Shown: positions 9,922 to 17,681 of the stretch, piece after piece | How positions within the stretch are numbered: position 1 is the stretch's first letter | Layout: each line of letters begins with the position of its first letter | Assembly: GCF_000518805.1 (NCBI RefSeq) | Contig: NZ_JAEH01000034.1 | Location: forward strand, 1-64,000 | Source: Shewanella waksmanii ATCC BAA-643 | GTDB lineage: Bacteria; Pseudomonadota; Gammaproteobacteria; Enterobacterales; Shewanellaceae | Direction of reading: 5' to 3' | Length of the DNA: 64,000 nucleotides | Position numbers and translations under genes: made by a program | Notes under the pieces: model-generated | What the model was told of the DNA's origin: nothing | Databases searched by the model: none | Seen by the model: only the letters and a program-made list of their open reading frames with translations

Positions 9922-11349
9922 TTAGTATGACATCGGCTTTGCGGTATCAAAGCCTAAGCCACTAATTTGTGGGATGCGCCATACTTGCCGCTCAGTATCG
10001 AGACTGCCACCAAGCTGCTCAAACACAACGCGATCAACAATTCCAACGCCTTTGGCTGCCATGTCAGCAAAATTATCTATACCATTATTATCAAATCCGC
10101 CGCGGGTACGATGAATATTAAACTGGTCGGCAAACTGACGATCAAAAGCCGCTTCTATGCCTTGCTTACCAATGACGAAGCCCAACAAACCGCCCCAAGT
10201 CGCAGCCGGGTTATCAGAATCCCAACCCGCTAAACTGGCAATTTTGATGGTTTCCACAATATCCGCTTCGCCATAGAATAAACTCACCAGACTCGCAGCA
10301 AAGTTAATCCCAGAAGCAAAGCAGCCATTACAATAACGTTGCTGCGCAGTAATATCGTAACCATCTTCCTGGTTTAGTTGATATTTAACATATAACTCAT
10401 CACGCACGGTTTCCCAGCGCGCACCAGTTAGGTAACGGCTTTTGACAAAGTCATACATTTTCGCTGCATAAGATGAATTGGGTAATCGCTGCCGCGCCTG
10501 ATCGGCAATGGCAAAAAGCTGTGGCTTTATCGACTTTGCAGGATCAATACCTGCCGCCAGCGCGTGCATAATGACATAAAACTCCGCTGCCCAAGCGGCA
10601 TTTTCTCGCGCTGTAGTTCGGATCGGTAAATAGGCCATGTTCAACGCAACATCTGGGCGAGTGGGCGCAAACAGACCAAAAATTTCAGTGGTGAGTTGCG
10701 CATCAATCATCTCAAATTCTGGATTGTTAGCCGGATCACTCGTCGCCGGGGGTAAAAGGTCATGCTCGGCCATCAAATCATACGCACGCTGATTAGACAC
10801 CCATAAGTAATTCTGCGCTTTACCAGCATCATCAACACCAAAGGGTGACTGCGATTCTGAGTAAATGTGGGTTAACCAACCGTCGCGGATCTGCTCTGCC
10901 GTTAATATCGAGGTTTGGTGCTTATCAAGCAAGTGCTGATAAATATATTCTATGTCGGTGTCATCATCTGAACCCCACACCTCGCCAGGGTCTTTAAACA
11001 CAAAATCAATGGTAGCCGATAAATCACTCGGGACCCCTTGGCCCCAAATACTAGGCTGATCGGCTTTGCCCCAATCTTCTCGGGTATAAAACACACCATG
11101 GGGCCCGGCACCGCCAATCTTATCCATCTCGGTAACCAGCCCAGTCCAATTGGCAATACTCTGCCCTAACCAAAAGCCATAAAGCTTATCTTTGTAGTCA
11201 CGGCGTGAAATCTCTACGGCGACTAGTGAAGAGACAACTTGGCTGTCGGTCACTTTGCTACTAGAGCTGCACGCCAATAATAACGACGCCAACAGTACCA
11301 CTGCGCATACGGTTAAATTGATTGCAGATGGCAATGACCTAGCAATCAT
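9922..11349 (-). CDS. ADP-ribosylglycohydrolase (DraG)-family lipoprotein
   Basis: 475 residues. The N-terminus is a lipoprotein signal with lipobox LLAC (Cys27) followed by SSSS, so the protein should be membrane-anchored outside the cytoplasm. The rest has the DraG/ARH fold blocks: YKDKLYGFWLGQSIAN (~52-67), an acidic metal motif DDDTD (128-132) and a second motif GWDSDN (375-380). DraG enzymes remove ADP-ribose from proteins or small molecules and are normally cytoplasmic, so an exported member is odd. Its substrate is unknown. Its start overlaps the end of the pilin-like gene by 11 bp (ATGATTGCTAG), so both are probably co-translated. Confidence 0.8.
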   Translation of the reverse strand: MIARSLPSAINLTVCAVVLLASLLLACSSSSKVTDSQVVSSLVAVEISRRDYKDKLYGFWLGQSIANWTGLVTEMDKIGGAGPHGVFYTREDWGKADQPSIWGQGVPSDLSATIDFVFKDPGEVWGSDDDTDIEYIYQHLLDKHQTSILTAEQIRDGWLTHIYSESQSPFGVDDAGKAQNYLWVSNQRAYDLMAEHDLLPPATSDPANNPEFEMIDAQLTTEIFGLFAPTRPDVALNMAYLPIRTTARENAAWAAEFYVIMHALAAGIDPAKSIKPQLFAIADQARQRLPNSSYAAKMYDFVKSRYLTGARWETVRDELYVKYQLNQEDGYDITAQQRYCNGCFASGINFAASLVSLFYGEADIVETIKIASLAGWDSDNPAATWGGLLGFVIGKQGIEAAFDRQFADQFNIHRTRGGFDNNGIDNFADMAAKGVGIVDRVVFEQLGGSLDTERQVWRIPQISGLGFDTAKPMSY

Positions 11350-11836
11350 CTGTTAACGGTAGATAGAAAGGACCATCGGTGGTATTGGGTAACACAGCAT
11401 ATAGAAGTAGGCAGTTGCCGCTAAAAGGACGATCTTTGGGGATAATCAGAGTGATAAAGCCAAAAAAATCTATCACTCCCCAGTCTGCCGTAAACGGATC
11501 GGTTACCGCGCTAATCGACTCAAGTGACATATCCAATGCATTGGCTAAGTTGCTACTCTCTGCAGAAACATAACCCATAGTGGTATTGATTGTGGTGTCA
11601 TTGCTGATAATAGAGCCATTATTGAGCTGGTGCTGATTTTTAATCACCGCCTTTGAATACACTAACGAGTTAGCCGAGCGCAGTGCCCCTTCAAGGGCTT
11701 CCATATTCGCCTTCACGGCGTCACTTTTTAAGTTAATAAACTTAGGCGCGGCGACCACAGCTAGAATGCCTAGCACAATGATAACCACCACCAACTCGAT
11801 CAATGTAAAGCCGGTATGATTGCGCTGACTGATCAT
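11339..11836 (-). CDS. type IV pilin-like / pseudopilin protein
   Basis: 165 residues. It has a class III (prepilin) signal, MISQRNHTG cleaved before FTLIELVVVII, with the obligatory Glu at mature position 5, a hydrophobic helix and then ...AAPKFINLKSDAVKAN as in T2SS/type IV pseudopilins. The C-terminal part is ~120 residues with a C-terminal cysteine pair (GNCLLL and TDDC). It would be processed by PilD and sit in the inner membrane. It overlaps the DraG-like lipoprotein gene; no other pilus genes are nearby, so the partner machine is encoded elsewhere. Confidence 0.85.
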   Translation of the reverse strand: MISQRNHTGFTLIELVVVIIVLGILAVVAAPKFINLKSDAVKANMEALEGALRSANSLVYSKAVIKNQHQLNNGSIISNDTTINTTMGYVSAESSNLANALDMSLESISAVTDPFTADWGVIDFFGFITLIIPKDRPFSGNCLLLYAVLPNTTDGPFYLPLTDDC

Positions 11837-11960
11837 AAACTTGCTCCACTACTTAGCAATAACAGTAACTTGTGTAGATTACCTAATCTATCCTGATACT
11901 AGGCTAGACAAGTGTCAAGTCCGCTTATTTAAGTACTCAATCAAGCTAGATTCTGACGGT

Positions 11961-12476
11961 TTAGTAAACCGCTATAATCTCCACCAACTTGACGTTACCA
12001 GCAATATCGACTCTCACCTGTTCATCAAGATATTTGCCCAATAGTGCCGCTCCTAGTGGTGAGGCAGGAGTAATGAGCATCACTTCATCAATGGCTAAGT
12101 CGGCTTCAATCTGCCGACAATCAAAAGCCACTTTGATACCGCCAGCACAAGGGGAAATAAACAATGCCTGCAACTGCTGCTGAGTATCTTCGATAAAGAC
12201 TAACGCCCCCACAGCGATGGCATCGGCCTGTTGAAAATACCTGACAGGCAAGGCATTGATTGCGTCAATGTTCTGCGCCAACTGAGCCACGCGTTGGGTT
12301 TGCCCATGGGCCAAATAGGAAGCTTCAAGGCCAAAGGTTTCATACTTGCTGCGCGCGACACTCTCACTGTGGGTCGCTGTCGCATGAGCTTGATTAGCCG
12401 CAACTTTAGCTGTGCGGTGCAACTGGGTTAGCGCATGAATAATCTGCCGGATAAGCAGCGGCTTGACTTGTTTCAC
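11961..12476 (-). CDS. GreA/GreB-like C-terminal domain protein
   Basis: 171 residues. The C-terminal ~80 residues carry the Gre-factor signature ending TPASPLGAALLGK, the block that folds as the FKBP-like domain contacting RNA polymerase. The N-terminal ~70 residues are helical (RQIIHALTQLHRTAK...) and could form a short coiled coil but lack a recognisable acidic GreA tip. It may bind RNA polymerase as Rnk/GreA relatives do; activity is inferred. The start is GTG, and the GTG overlaps the stop of the upstream membrane-protein gene (GTGA). Confidence 0.65.
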   Translation of the reverse strand: MKQVKPLLIRQIIHALTQLHRTAKVAANQAHATATHSESVARSKYETFGLEASYLAHGQTQRVAQLAQNIDAINALPVRYFQQADAIAVGALVFIEDTQQQLQALFISPCAGGIKVAFDCRQIEADLAIDEVMLITPASPLGAALLGKYLDEQVRVDIAGNVKLVEIIAVY

Positions 12477-12913
12477 TCACTTAACCCAGTGTGGAGTTTT
12501 GAACGTTGGCCTAAATTAGCGACCCCATAAACAACTAACATAGCCAAAGAAGAACTGATGGCCGAAATTGATTGGGCCGCAGTAAACAAAGTAGAAAAAT
12601 CAAATGAAGGCGGGATCACCCAGAGTGAGATATAGGCCAAAGGCAGCTGCATCAGTACCGCACTAAACCAGTTATTCGGGTAGCGTTTAAATAGCTTGCT
12701 ATACAACAGCAGTACTAGCGCGGCCAATAACAGCGCAGCCGTTAAGTCGTGCAATATCAAAATGATATTTTCTAAACTATTAGCATGAAAATCACTGATA
12801 TTGCTCAGGTAAGCCAGCATATATTCGGCCGTGACACCAAAAATAATCAGGCTCAACTGAGCCAACAGCAATCCGCACACCAAAGCGGGAATATAACGCA
12901 ATAATTGACGCAA
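12473..12913 (-). CDS. four-helix inner-membrane protein, function unknown
   Basis: 146 residues with four hydrophobic segments (about 5-30, 48-68, 78-100, 112-134) and little soluble sequence. No family recognised. The start appears to be TTG at 12913 with AAGGGTGG about 7 nt upstream. It overlaps the downstream Gre-like gene by 4 bp, so the pair is an operon, which is the only functional hint. Confidence 0.6.
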   Translation of the reverse strand: MRQLLRYIPALVCGLLLAQLSLIIFGVTAEYMLAYLSNISDFHANSLENIILILHDLTAALLLAALVLLLYSKLFKRYPNNWFSAVLMQLPLAYISLWVIPPSFDFSTLFTAAQSISAISSSLAMLVVYGVANLGQRSKLHTGLSE

Positions 12914-13005
12914 CAGCAGCCACCCTTTAATCCTTGCTCAATTAGCGCATACTATTACGGATACCCCCGTTATCGCAAACCTAGCTGGGCGATGCCACAA
13001 TATGG

Positions 13006-14178
13006 CTAGTCATCACCGCGCTGTAATTGACTAAATTGTTCAATGCTGTCGGTGTAGTGCTTTATCCAAAAAGGATGTTGGGTGTTATCGAGTGCTAGCT
13101 GCTGATGCTTAATTGCCATATCATACTGTTTTAACTCGCCATAGGCTGCGGCAATCGCATCATGGGCGGTCGCCGACTGTGGCGATTGCTTAACGGCAAA
13201 TAGATAAGTCTGCAGCCCCTGTTGCGGATCTTGCTCTGTTTGCAACTGCGCCAGCTTGATTAACGAGCTAACAGGTGAGACCTCAAAGCCATATTTTTGG
13301 GTAGAGAGCTGTTGGTAATAATCAACAATTGCTTGCGCGCCTTGCATGGCGATCCCAGAGGTTGGCGCTAACGGAGTATGATAATCATCAAACAGTAACT
13401 CAATACCATAAGCTGTTGCTAACACGGGTTGGGTCATGTAATAAGTGCCGTCAAAGCGTTTAATGCGATAATCAAGCCTATCGGTTGCGTGGGTTTTGAG
13501 TATCGCTTCCATCTGAGCAAATGACGCTAGCTGACCTTGTTCATATCCACTATCACTGGTGCTCATCAACAGAAACCGAGATTTACCTTTCATTGCCGCC
13601 AGCTTTCTAGGTGCATCTTGCAGCACATAAGCAAAGTCTTGGCTCAGTACTGGGCTAGCAATAAAGTAGGCATTAAACAGTTCGGGGCGATTAATCAGCA
13701 TATATAGGCCCAAGCCCGCATTGCCGGTAAAGCCGCTGAAAATGTTAAAACCGTTGCTGCGATACTTATTGTTAATGGCAGGCAACAATTGCTGCTGCAT
13801 AAAATCGAGTAACTGTGTGTCACCCTCTACTTCAATGGCCGCCTTTTTCATATTGCCAAGGACTTCATTACCATCAGGTGCGGTAACAATAATAGTTTCT
13901 AGCCAAGGCCAACCACTATTGTGGCTCATCCAATCGTGCATACCCGCCAAATAGGCATGACTGCGGGGGTGAAAATCAAACAACACCACATACTGCTTGC
14001 TGGGCTGTTGCTGATAACTGCTTGGGAGTGTCACGTTAAAGCTGATGCTCGACTGACTCTGTTTCAGCTTAACTGTCAGGGTATCTTGCTGTGCCCCGTC
14101 AGCTATCGCCATTGCATCGGTCGTCACCAGCAGTAGAAGAAGCGCATAACACATTGATAGTAAGTTGTTTTTAAGCAA
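13006..14178 (-). CDS. secreted alpha/beta-hydrolase-fold (esterase D-like) protein with altered nucleophile elbow
   Basis: 390 residues. Signal peptide ~1-24, then an esterase domain of the Fes/IroE (COG2819) type to ~280 (YVVLFDFHPRSHAYLAG, ETIIVTAPDGNEV, RPELFNAYFIASP), then a short TPR-like tail (~320-385, ATAHDAIAAAYGELKQYDMAIKHQQLAL). Where the family has the nucleophile elbow G-x-S-x-G, this protein reads GFTGN (149-153), with Thr151 in place of Ser. It may therefore be inactive or use another mechanism. Start is a TTG at 14178 with GGA 8 nt upstream; an ATG at 14154 would shorten the signal peptide. It appears monocistronic. Confidence 0.65.
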   Translation of the reverse strand: MLKNNLLSMCYALLLLLVTTDAMAIADGAQQDTLTVKLKQSQSSISFNVTLPSSYQQQPSKQYVVLFDFHPRSHAYLAGMHDWMSHNSGWPWLETIIVTAPDGNEVLGNMKKAAIEVEGDTQLLDFMQQQLLPAINNKYRSNGFNIFSGFTGNAGLGLYMLINRPELFNAYFIASPVLSQDFAYVLQDAPRKLAAMKGKSRFLLMSTSDSGYEQGQLASFAQMEAILKTHATDRLDYRIKRFDGTYYMTQPVLATAYGIELLFDDYHTPLAPTSGIAMQGAQAIVDYYQQLSTQKYGFEVSPVSSLIKLAQLQTEQDPQQGLQTYLFAVKQSPQSATAHDAIAAAYGELKQYDMAIKHQQLALDNTQHPFWIKHYTDSIEQFSQLQRGDD

Positions 14179-14398
14179 AATAAATATCCATTTAGTTTTG
14201 TTACTCCATAACCTAGCAGTATTTATTGGTGCTTAATAGATCAGTTTTCGTCTTCACTGCTGCACTTGCCGGTCAAATTCGGTAAATTTAATACAATTTG
14301 AGCAGCAAATAAGCTAGCCAAAGTGTTCATTTCGGCATAGGATCGTGGCTAAGCAGAGAGTGCATTGACCTAATTTGATAGTGGAGAACACCAATACC

Positions 14399-15079
14399 AT
14401 GGGTATCAGAGCCATCGTTGTAGATACAGCAGGTACAACAACCGATCTTAATTTTATTAAAGAGACTTTGTTTCCCTACTCGGCTAACGCTCTCAGTGAG
14501 TTTTTAGCAGCTAATCAGTCTAACGTGCTAGTTGATAACTGCATTTGCGATGTCAGAGATATCGCCCTTGAGCCAGACGCGAGTTTGGAGCGAGTGGTTG
14601 AAATTCTTCAGCAATGGATCGCAGAAGACCGTAAAGCCACACCACTGAAGACCTTACAAGGGCTGATCTGGAAGCAAGGCTACGCTAAAGGCGAGTTTAC
14701 CGGCCATATTTACCCTGACTTTATCGATGCTATCGACGCAATCAAAAGCCAAAATGTGCGTTTATATAGCTTTTCTTCTGGCTCAGCAGAAGCGCAGCAA
14801 TTGCTATTTAGTCACAGTGATGCCGGTGATCTGACCCCTAAATTTGATGGCCACTTTGATACTCGTACCGGTAACAAGCTATTTAAACAAGCTTATTGCA
14901 ATATCATCAACACTATCAGCTTAGCGCCTAAGCAGGTGCTATTTATTTCAGATGTTGTTGAAGAACTCAAAGCGGCACAAGAAGCCGGTATGCGTACCCT
15001 GCAAATGGTGCGCGATGACAAGCAGCGCACCGCAGAACATCCACAAATTACCAGTTTTGCTGAACTAAGCCTTAGCTAG
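14399..15079 (+). CDS. mtnC: enolase-phosphatase E1 (methionine salvage)
   Basis: 226 residues of the HAD superfamily. It catalyses enolisation and dephosphorylation of 2,3-diketo-5-methylthiopentyl-1-phosphate in the methionine salvage pathway. HAD motif I is [10 protein letters not shown] (nucleophile Asp9), motif II is the serine in YSFSSGS, and motif III/IV is the lysine of [10 protein letters not shown] plus [27 protein letters not shown] replaces the more usual DIEGTTT. An upstream TTG frame exists at 14375, but the ATG at 14399 has GGAG upstream and gives the normal N-terminus. No other mtn gene is adjacent. Confidence 0.93.
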   Translation: MGIRAIVVDTAGTTTDLNFIKETLFPYSANALSEFLAANQSNVLVDNCICDVRDIALEPDASLERVVEILQQWIAEDRKATPLKTLQGLIWKQGYAKGEFTGHIYPDFIDAIDAIKSQNVRLYSFSSGSAEAQQLLFSHSDAGDLTPKFDGHFDTRTGNKLFKQAYCNIINTISLAPKQVLFISDVVEELKAAQEAGMRTLQMVRDDKQRTAEHPQITSFAELSLS

Positions 15080-15094
15080 CAAGTAGTCAATAAT

Positions 15095-15121
15095 AAACAA
15101 GGGCCATCACGGCCCTTGTTT
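15095..15121. terminator. bidirectional intrinsic terminator
   Basis: AAACAAGGGCC - ATCAC - GGCCCTTGTTT, a perfect 11-bp stem between mtnC and the converging membrane-protein gene. Confidence 0.9.
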
Positions 15122-15148
15122 GTATTAAAGCCCGCACTTAAGTCTCAG

Positions 15149-16324
15149 CTAATTAGTCGTAAATTGACCTGCTTTCATGGCTGGGAATGCTGGAGACACG
15201 CAAGGTTTAACCTCAAATCGGAAACCATCGCCGGCATCACGGTCAGTAAATATCTCTAATATTTCATAGTCATTGAGCTCGACCACTTTCGACTCTTCCG
15301 CTTTCTCACAACGTGACTTACTGTCGGCCTCTAAATTATACGCAAATTGCGCGACCATTTTACGCACGAACTTTTGATACTTTTCACGAGTATTGTCCTG
15401 TTGCTCTATCAGTTCAAGCCGCTGTTCGTCAGTCGTCGTTGGCTCGCTGACTTGAACAACACCATTAGTCAGCTCTTCTATCAATGAAGGGTCGCTAGAT
15501 TCTGCATCCACATCTTGTAGTGAATTTCCAGCCTGCCGTTGTGCTTTAACGTCTTCTTGCGCTTCTGCAAGTAATTGGGCTGCTTGCTGTAACGCTGCAT
15601 CCCCTGGAGCGAGTTGCTCAGTCAGATCAATGCCGATGTTGATATCGCTTACTTGACCATTGATGGTGTTCTCGACATTGGTACCAATGTCATCTTCATT
15701 GATCTCAGGAACGATATATAACACCAAATAAAATAACAACGTCGAGGCCAGTACTAGCCTAACCAACAAAGTGGTTTTACGAAAATGCTCATTTTGAGTC
15801 AATCGTGGCAAGGTGATACCTAATGGCTTAAGCATCAAGATCAATATCAAGTAAAACGGCACCACTAATTGAATAGCCAATATGGCAAGGGCGGTAATTA
15901 ACACAAACCAAGCAGGGATATATAACAATAACGCCATGTTATGGGTATAACTAAGGTGGCTAGCTGGCACACCGGCGACATCATTAACAATACCGGCGGC
16001 CCAACCTAAAGCAAAGTTGGCCACAATGGCGTAAAACAATAACAGTACCGCCTTACCAGCTAAGCTGTGCCATATGCGTTCGAAAACCGGCCAGAATTCG
16101 ATACTTAAACCCAACACAGTTAGAATGGCCACCCATGTAAAGGTGTCAGTGCCCACCACGAATACAAACGCCAAAAAATACAGCTTTTGTGCCACAGTCA
16201 ATTTATCTAAAAAGGCACCTATCGCATTTTTAAACCAATACCAGGTAGAGCTAAACGGGTTAGGTAATGCTTTTATCGTGCTGCCAAAACGACGGTAAAG
16301 ATCAGACATATTTGAAAATTCCAT
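15149..16324 (-). CDS. multi-spanning membrane protein with acidic C-terminal domain, function unknown
   Basis: 391 residues. The first ~205 residues hold five to six hydrophobic segments (from AQKLYFLAFVFVVGTDTF to TTLLVRLVLASTLLFYLVLYIV). The remaining ~185 residues are soluble, acidic and glutamine/glutamate-rich with probable coiled coil, ending in a short region with two cysteines (SRCEKAEE, KPCVSPAF). The start could be at 16324 or at the ATG five codons later (GGA upstream). No family recognised and no operon partner: it is flanked by a terminator and a divergent thioesterase gene. Confidence 0.7.
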   Translation of the reverse strand: MEFSNMSDLYRRFGSTIKALPNPFSSTWYWFKNAIGAFLDKLTVAQKLYFLAFVFVVGTDTFTWVAILTVLGLSIEFWPVFERIWHSLAGKAVLLLFYAIVANFALGWAAGIVNDVAGVPASHLSYTHNMALLLYIPAWFVLITALAILAIQLVVPFYLILILMLKPLGITLPRLTQNEHFRKTTLLVRLVLASTLLFYLVLYIVPEINEDDIGTNVENTINGQVSDINIGIDLTEQLAPGDAALQQAAQLLAEAQEDVKAQRQAGNSLQDVDAESSDPSLIEELTNGVVQVSEPTTTDEQRLELIEQQDNTREKYQKFVRKMVAQFAYNLEADSKSRCEKAEESKVVELNDYEILEIFTDRDAGDGFRFEVKPCVSPAFPAMKAGQFTTN

Positions 16325-16444
16325 TTCTTATTGTTTTTTGCCACAGGGCCATAATAGAGCTTTTGCAACATAAACCCAACAAAGCTTGTTGCTGGCGCTA
16401 GCACCTGTTACGCTGGAATAAAATTCAAACAGGCGTTTACATCT

Positions 16445-16876
16445 ATGCGAGACTTCAAACAACAATACCCCATCCATACTGCCATTAACGTTGCGTGGGG
16501 GGAGATGGACGCACTACAACACGTTAATAATGTTGTGTATTTTCGTTATTTTGAAACCGCCAGAATCGATTTTTTCAATCAAATAGGCTTACTGGCTGAT
16601 TTAAAAGTCACCCAAGTCGGGCCGGTAATTAGCGAGAATCAGGCGCGCTATAAGCGCCCGGTAACTTTTCCCGATACACTGCTAGTGGGGGTATCAATTA
16701 GTGATATCAAAGCAGATCGATTTTTAATGCACTACCATGTTTATAGTCAAAGCCAACAAGCGGTCACCACCATTGGCAGCTCTCTGGTGGTTATGTTTAA
16801 CTTTAAAACAGGTCAAAAAGCGGTGTTAGATGGCCAGCTGCTTGAGGCACTACATAAATATTCCCAAGACGATTAA
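16445..16876 (+). CDS. acyl-CoA thioesterase, 4HBT/YbgC-like hot-dog family
   Basis: 143 residues, a single hot-dog domain. The signature WGEMDALQHVNNVVYFRYFETARIDFF (residues ~19-45) contains the catalytic Asp and the HVNN block of the 4-hydroxybenzoyl-CoA thioesterase family. The likely reaction is acyl-CoA hydrolysis; substrate unknown. It sits 15 bp upstream of a small GNAT gene on the same strand and near a second hot-dog thioesterase and an acyl-CoA ligase, so a local fatty-acid theme is apparent. Confidence 0.87.
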   Translation: MRDFKQQYPIHTAINVAWGEMDALQHVNNVVYFRYFETARIDFFNQIGLLADLKVTQVGPVISENQARYKRPVTFPDTLLVGVSISDIKADRFLMHYHVYSQSQQAVTTIGSSLVVMFNFKTGQKAVLDGQLLEALHKYSQDD

Positions 16877-16891
16877 TAGCGAGGAGTCGTT

Positions 16892-17137
16892 ATGCATTCA
16901 TTGACCATAGTCCATCAAGAACCACAACAGCAATTTGTCGCTGGTATCCCTGAAAACCAGGCTCGTCTGCAATATGAAGTGAACGGCCAAAACATCAATT
17001 TTCATCACACATTTGTCCCCGACAGCATGCGCGGCCAAGGCGTTGCCCAGCAACTCGTAGAACGAGGGCTCGAATGGGCAAACAGCCAAAACTACGTTAT
17101 TAGTGCAAGCTGCAGTTATGTGCAGAAATTTTTATGA
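16892..17137 (+). CDS. small GNAT-like N-acetyltransferase domain protein (YjdJ type)
   Basis: 81 residues. It is the minimal GNAT type: the acetyl-CoA loop is MRGQGVAQQLVERGLEWA (residues ~47-64), followed by a strand with Cys-Ser-Tyr-Val (SASCSYVQKFL). Members of this short group lack the N-terminal half of classical GNATs and may be regulators or peptide acetyltransferases. GAGGAG precedes the ATG. Its 3' end overlaps the converging thioesterase gene by 6 bp. Confidence 0.82.
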   Translation: MHSLTIVHQEPQQQFVAGIPENQARLQYEVNGQNINFHHTFVPDSMRGQGVAQQLVERGLEWANSQNYVISASCSYVQKFL

Positions 17138-17584
17138 TGCTGGACCAGTCAGTGCCTGTAGCTGAGCTTTAACTTCAGCACCAATTGCTTGGCTGCGATT
17201 TTGCTGGTAATCATAGTGAACTAAAGTGGTTTGCGCCTCTGCGGTTTTCACTTGATTTTGCCAGCTCTGCTGGGTCACCTCAAAGCTACTATTGCCGACA
17301 CGGCTAATCCAGGTTTTAACTTCTACCGGTGCGCCGTAGTGGGTTGGCGAGGTGAAAGCAATGGTAAATCCGGCCACAATCAAGTTCCATTGGCTCAAAT
17401 CTAGCTGCGGGTTAAAGATTTCAAATACTGGCTCTCTTGCCGCCTCAAACCACACTGGGATCACAGTATTATTGATATGGCCTAAGCCGTCGGTTTCGTT
17501 AAATCGTGGTTGGATGGTTAACTGGAATAAAGATTCTGACACTTGATTGTCCTTATTGTCGGTCGGAAACGTTTTCGATAGCAA
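17132..17584 (-). CDS. acyl-CoA thioesterase, 4HBT family
   Basis: 150 residues with the hot-dog signature RFNETDGLGHINNTVIPVWFEAAREPVF (~28-55), catalytic Asp in ETDGLGHINN, and the core YGAPVEVKTWISRVGNSSFEV. It is the second thioesterase within 1.2 kb but only distantly similar to the first. It lies upstream of nothing on its strand apart from the long-chain acyl-CoA ligase promoter region. Substrate unknown. Confidence 0.85.
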   Translation of the reverse strand: MLSKTFPTDNKDNQVSESLFQLTIQPRFNETDGLGHINNTVIPVWFEAAREPVFEIFNPQLDLSQWNLIVAGFTIAFTSPTHYGAPVEVKTWISRVGNSSFEVTQQSWQNQVKTAEAQTTLVHYDYQQNRSQAIGAEVKAQLQALTGPAS

Positions 17585-17640
17585 ATCATACCACTGCCCA
17601 GCAGATTACTATCGACTAAATATAAAAAAATGGTGGCCAT

Positions 17641-17668
17641 AAAAAAAGGGATGCAATGCATCCCCCTT
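17641..17668 (-). terminator. intrinsic terminator after the acyl-CoA ligase gene
   Basis: Read on the minus strand: GGGGGATGCA-TTGCATCCC followed by seven T. It lies 14 bp after the acyl-CoA ligase stop codon. Confidence 0.85.
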
Positions 17669-17681
17669 TCACTGTTATGCC

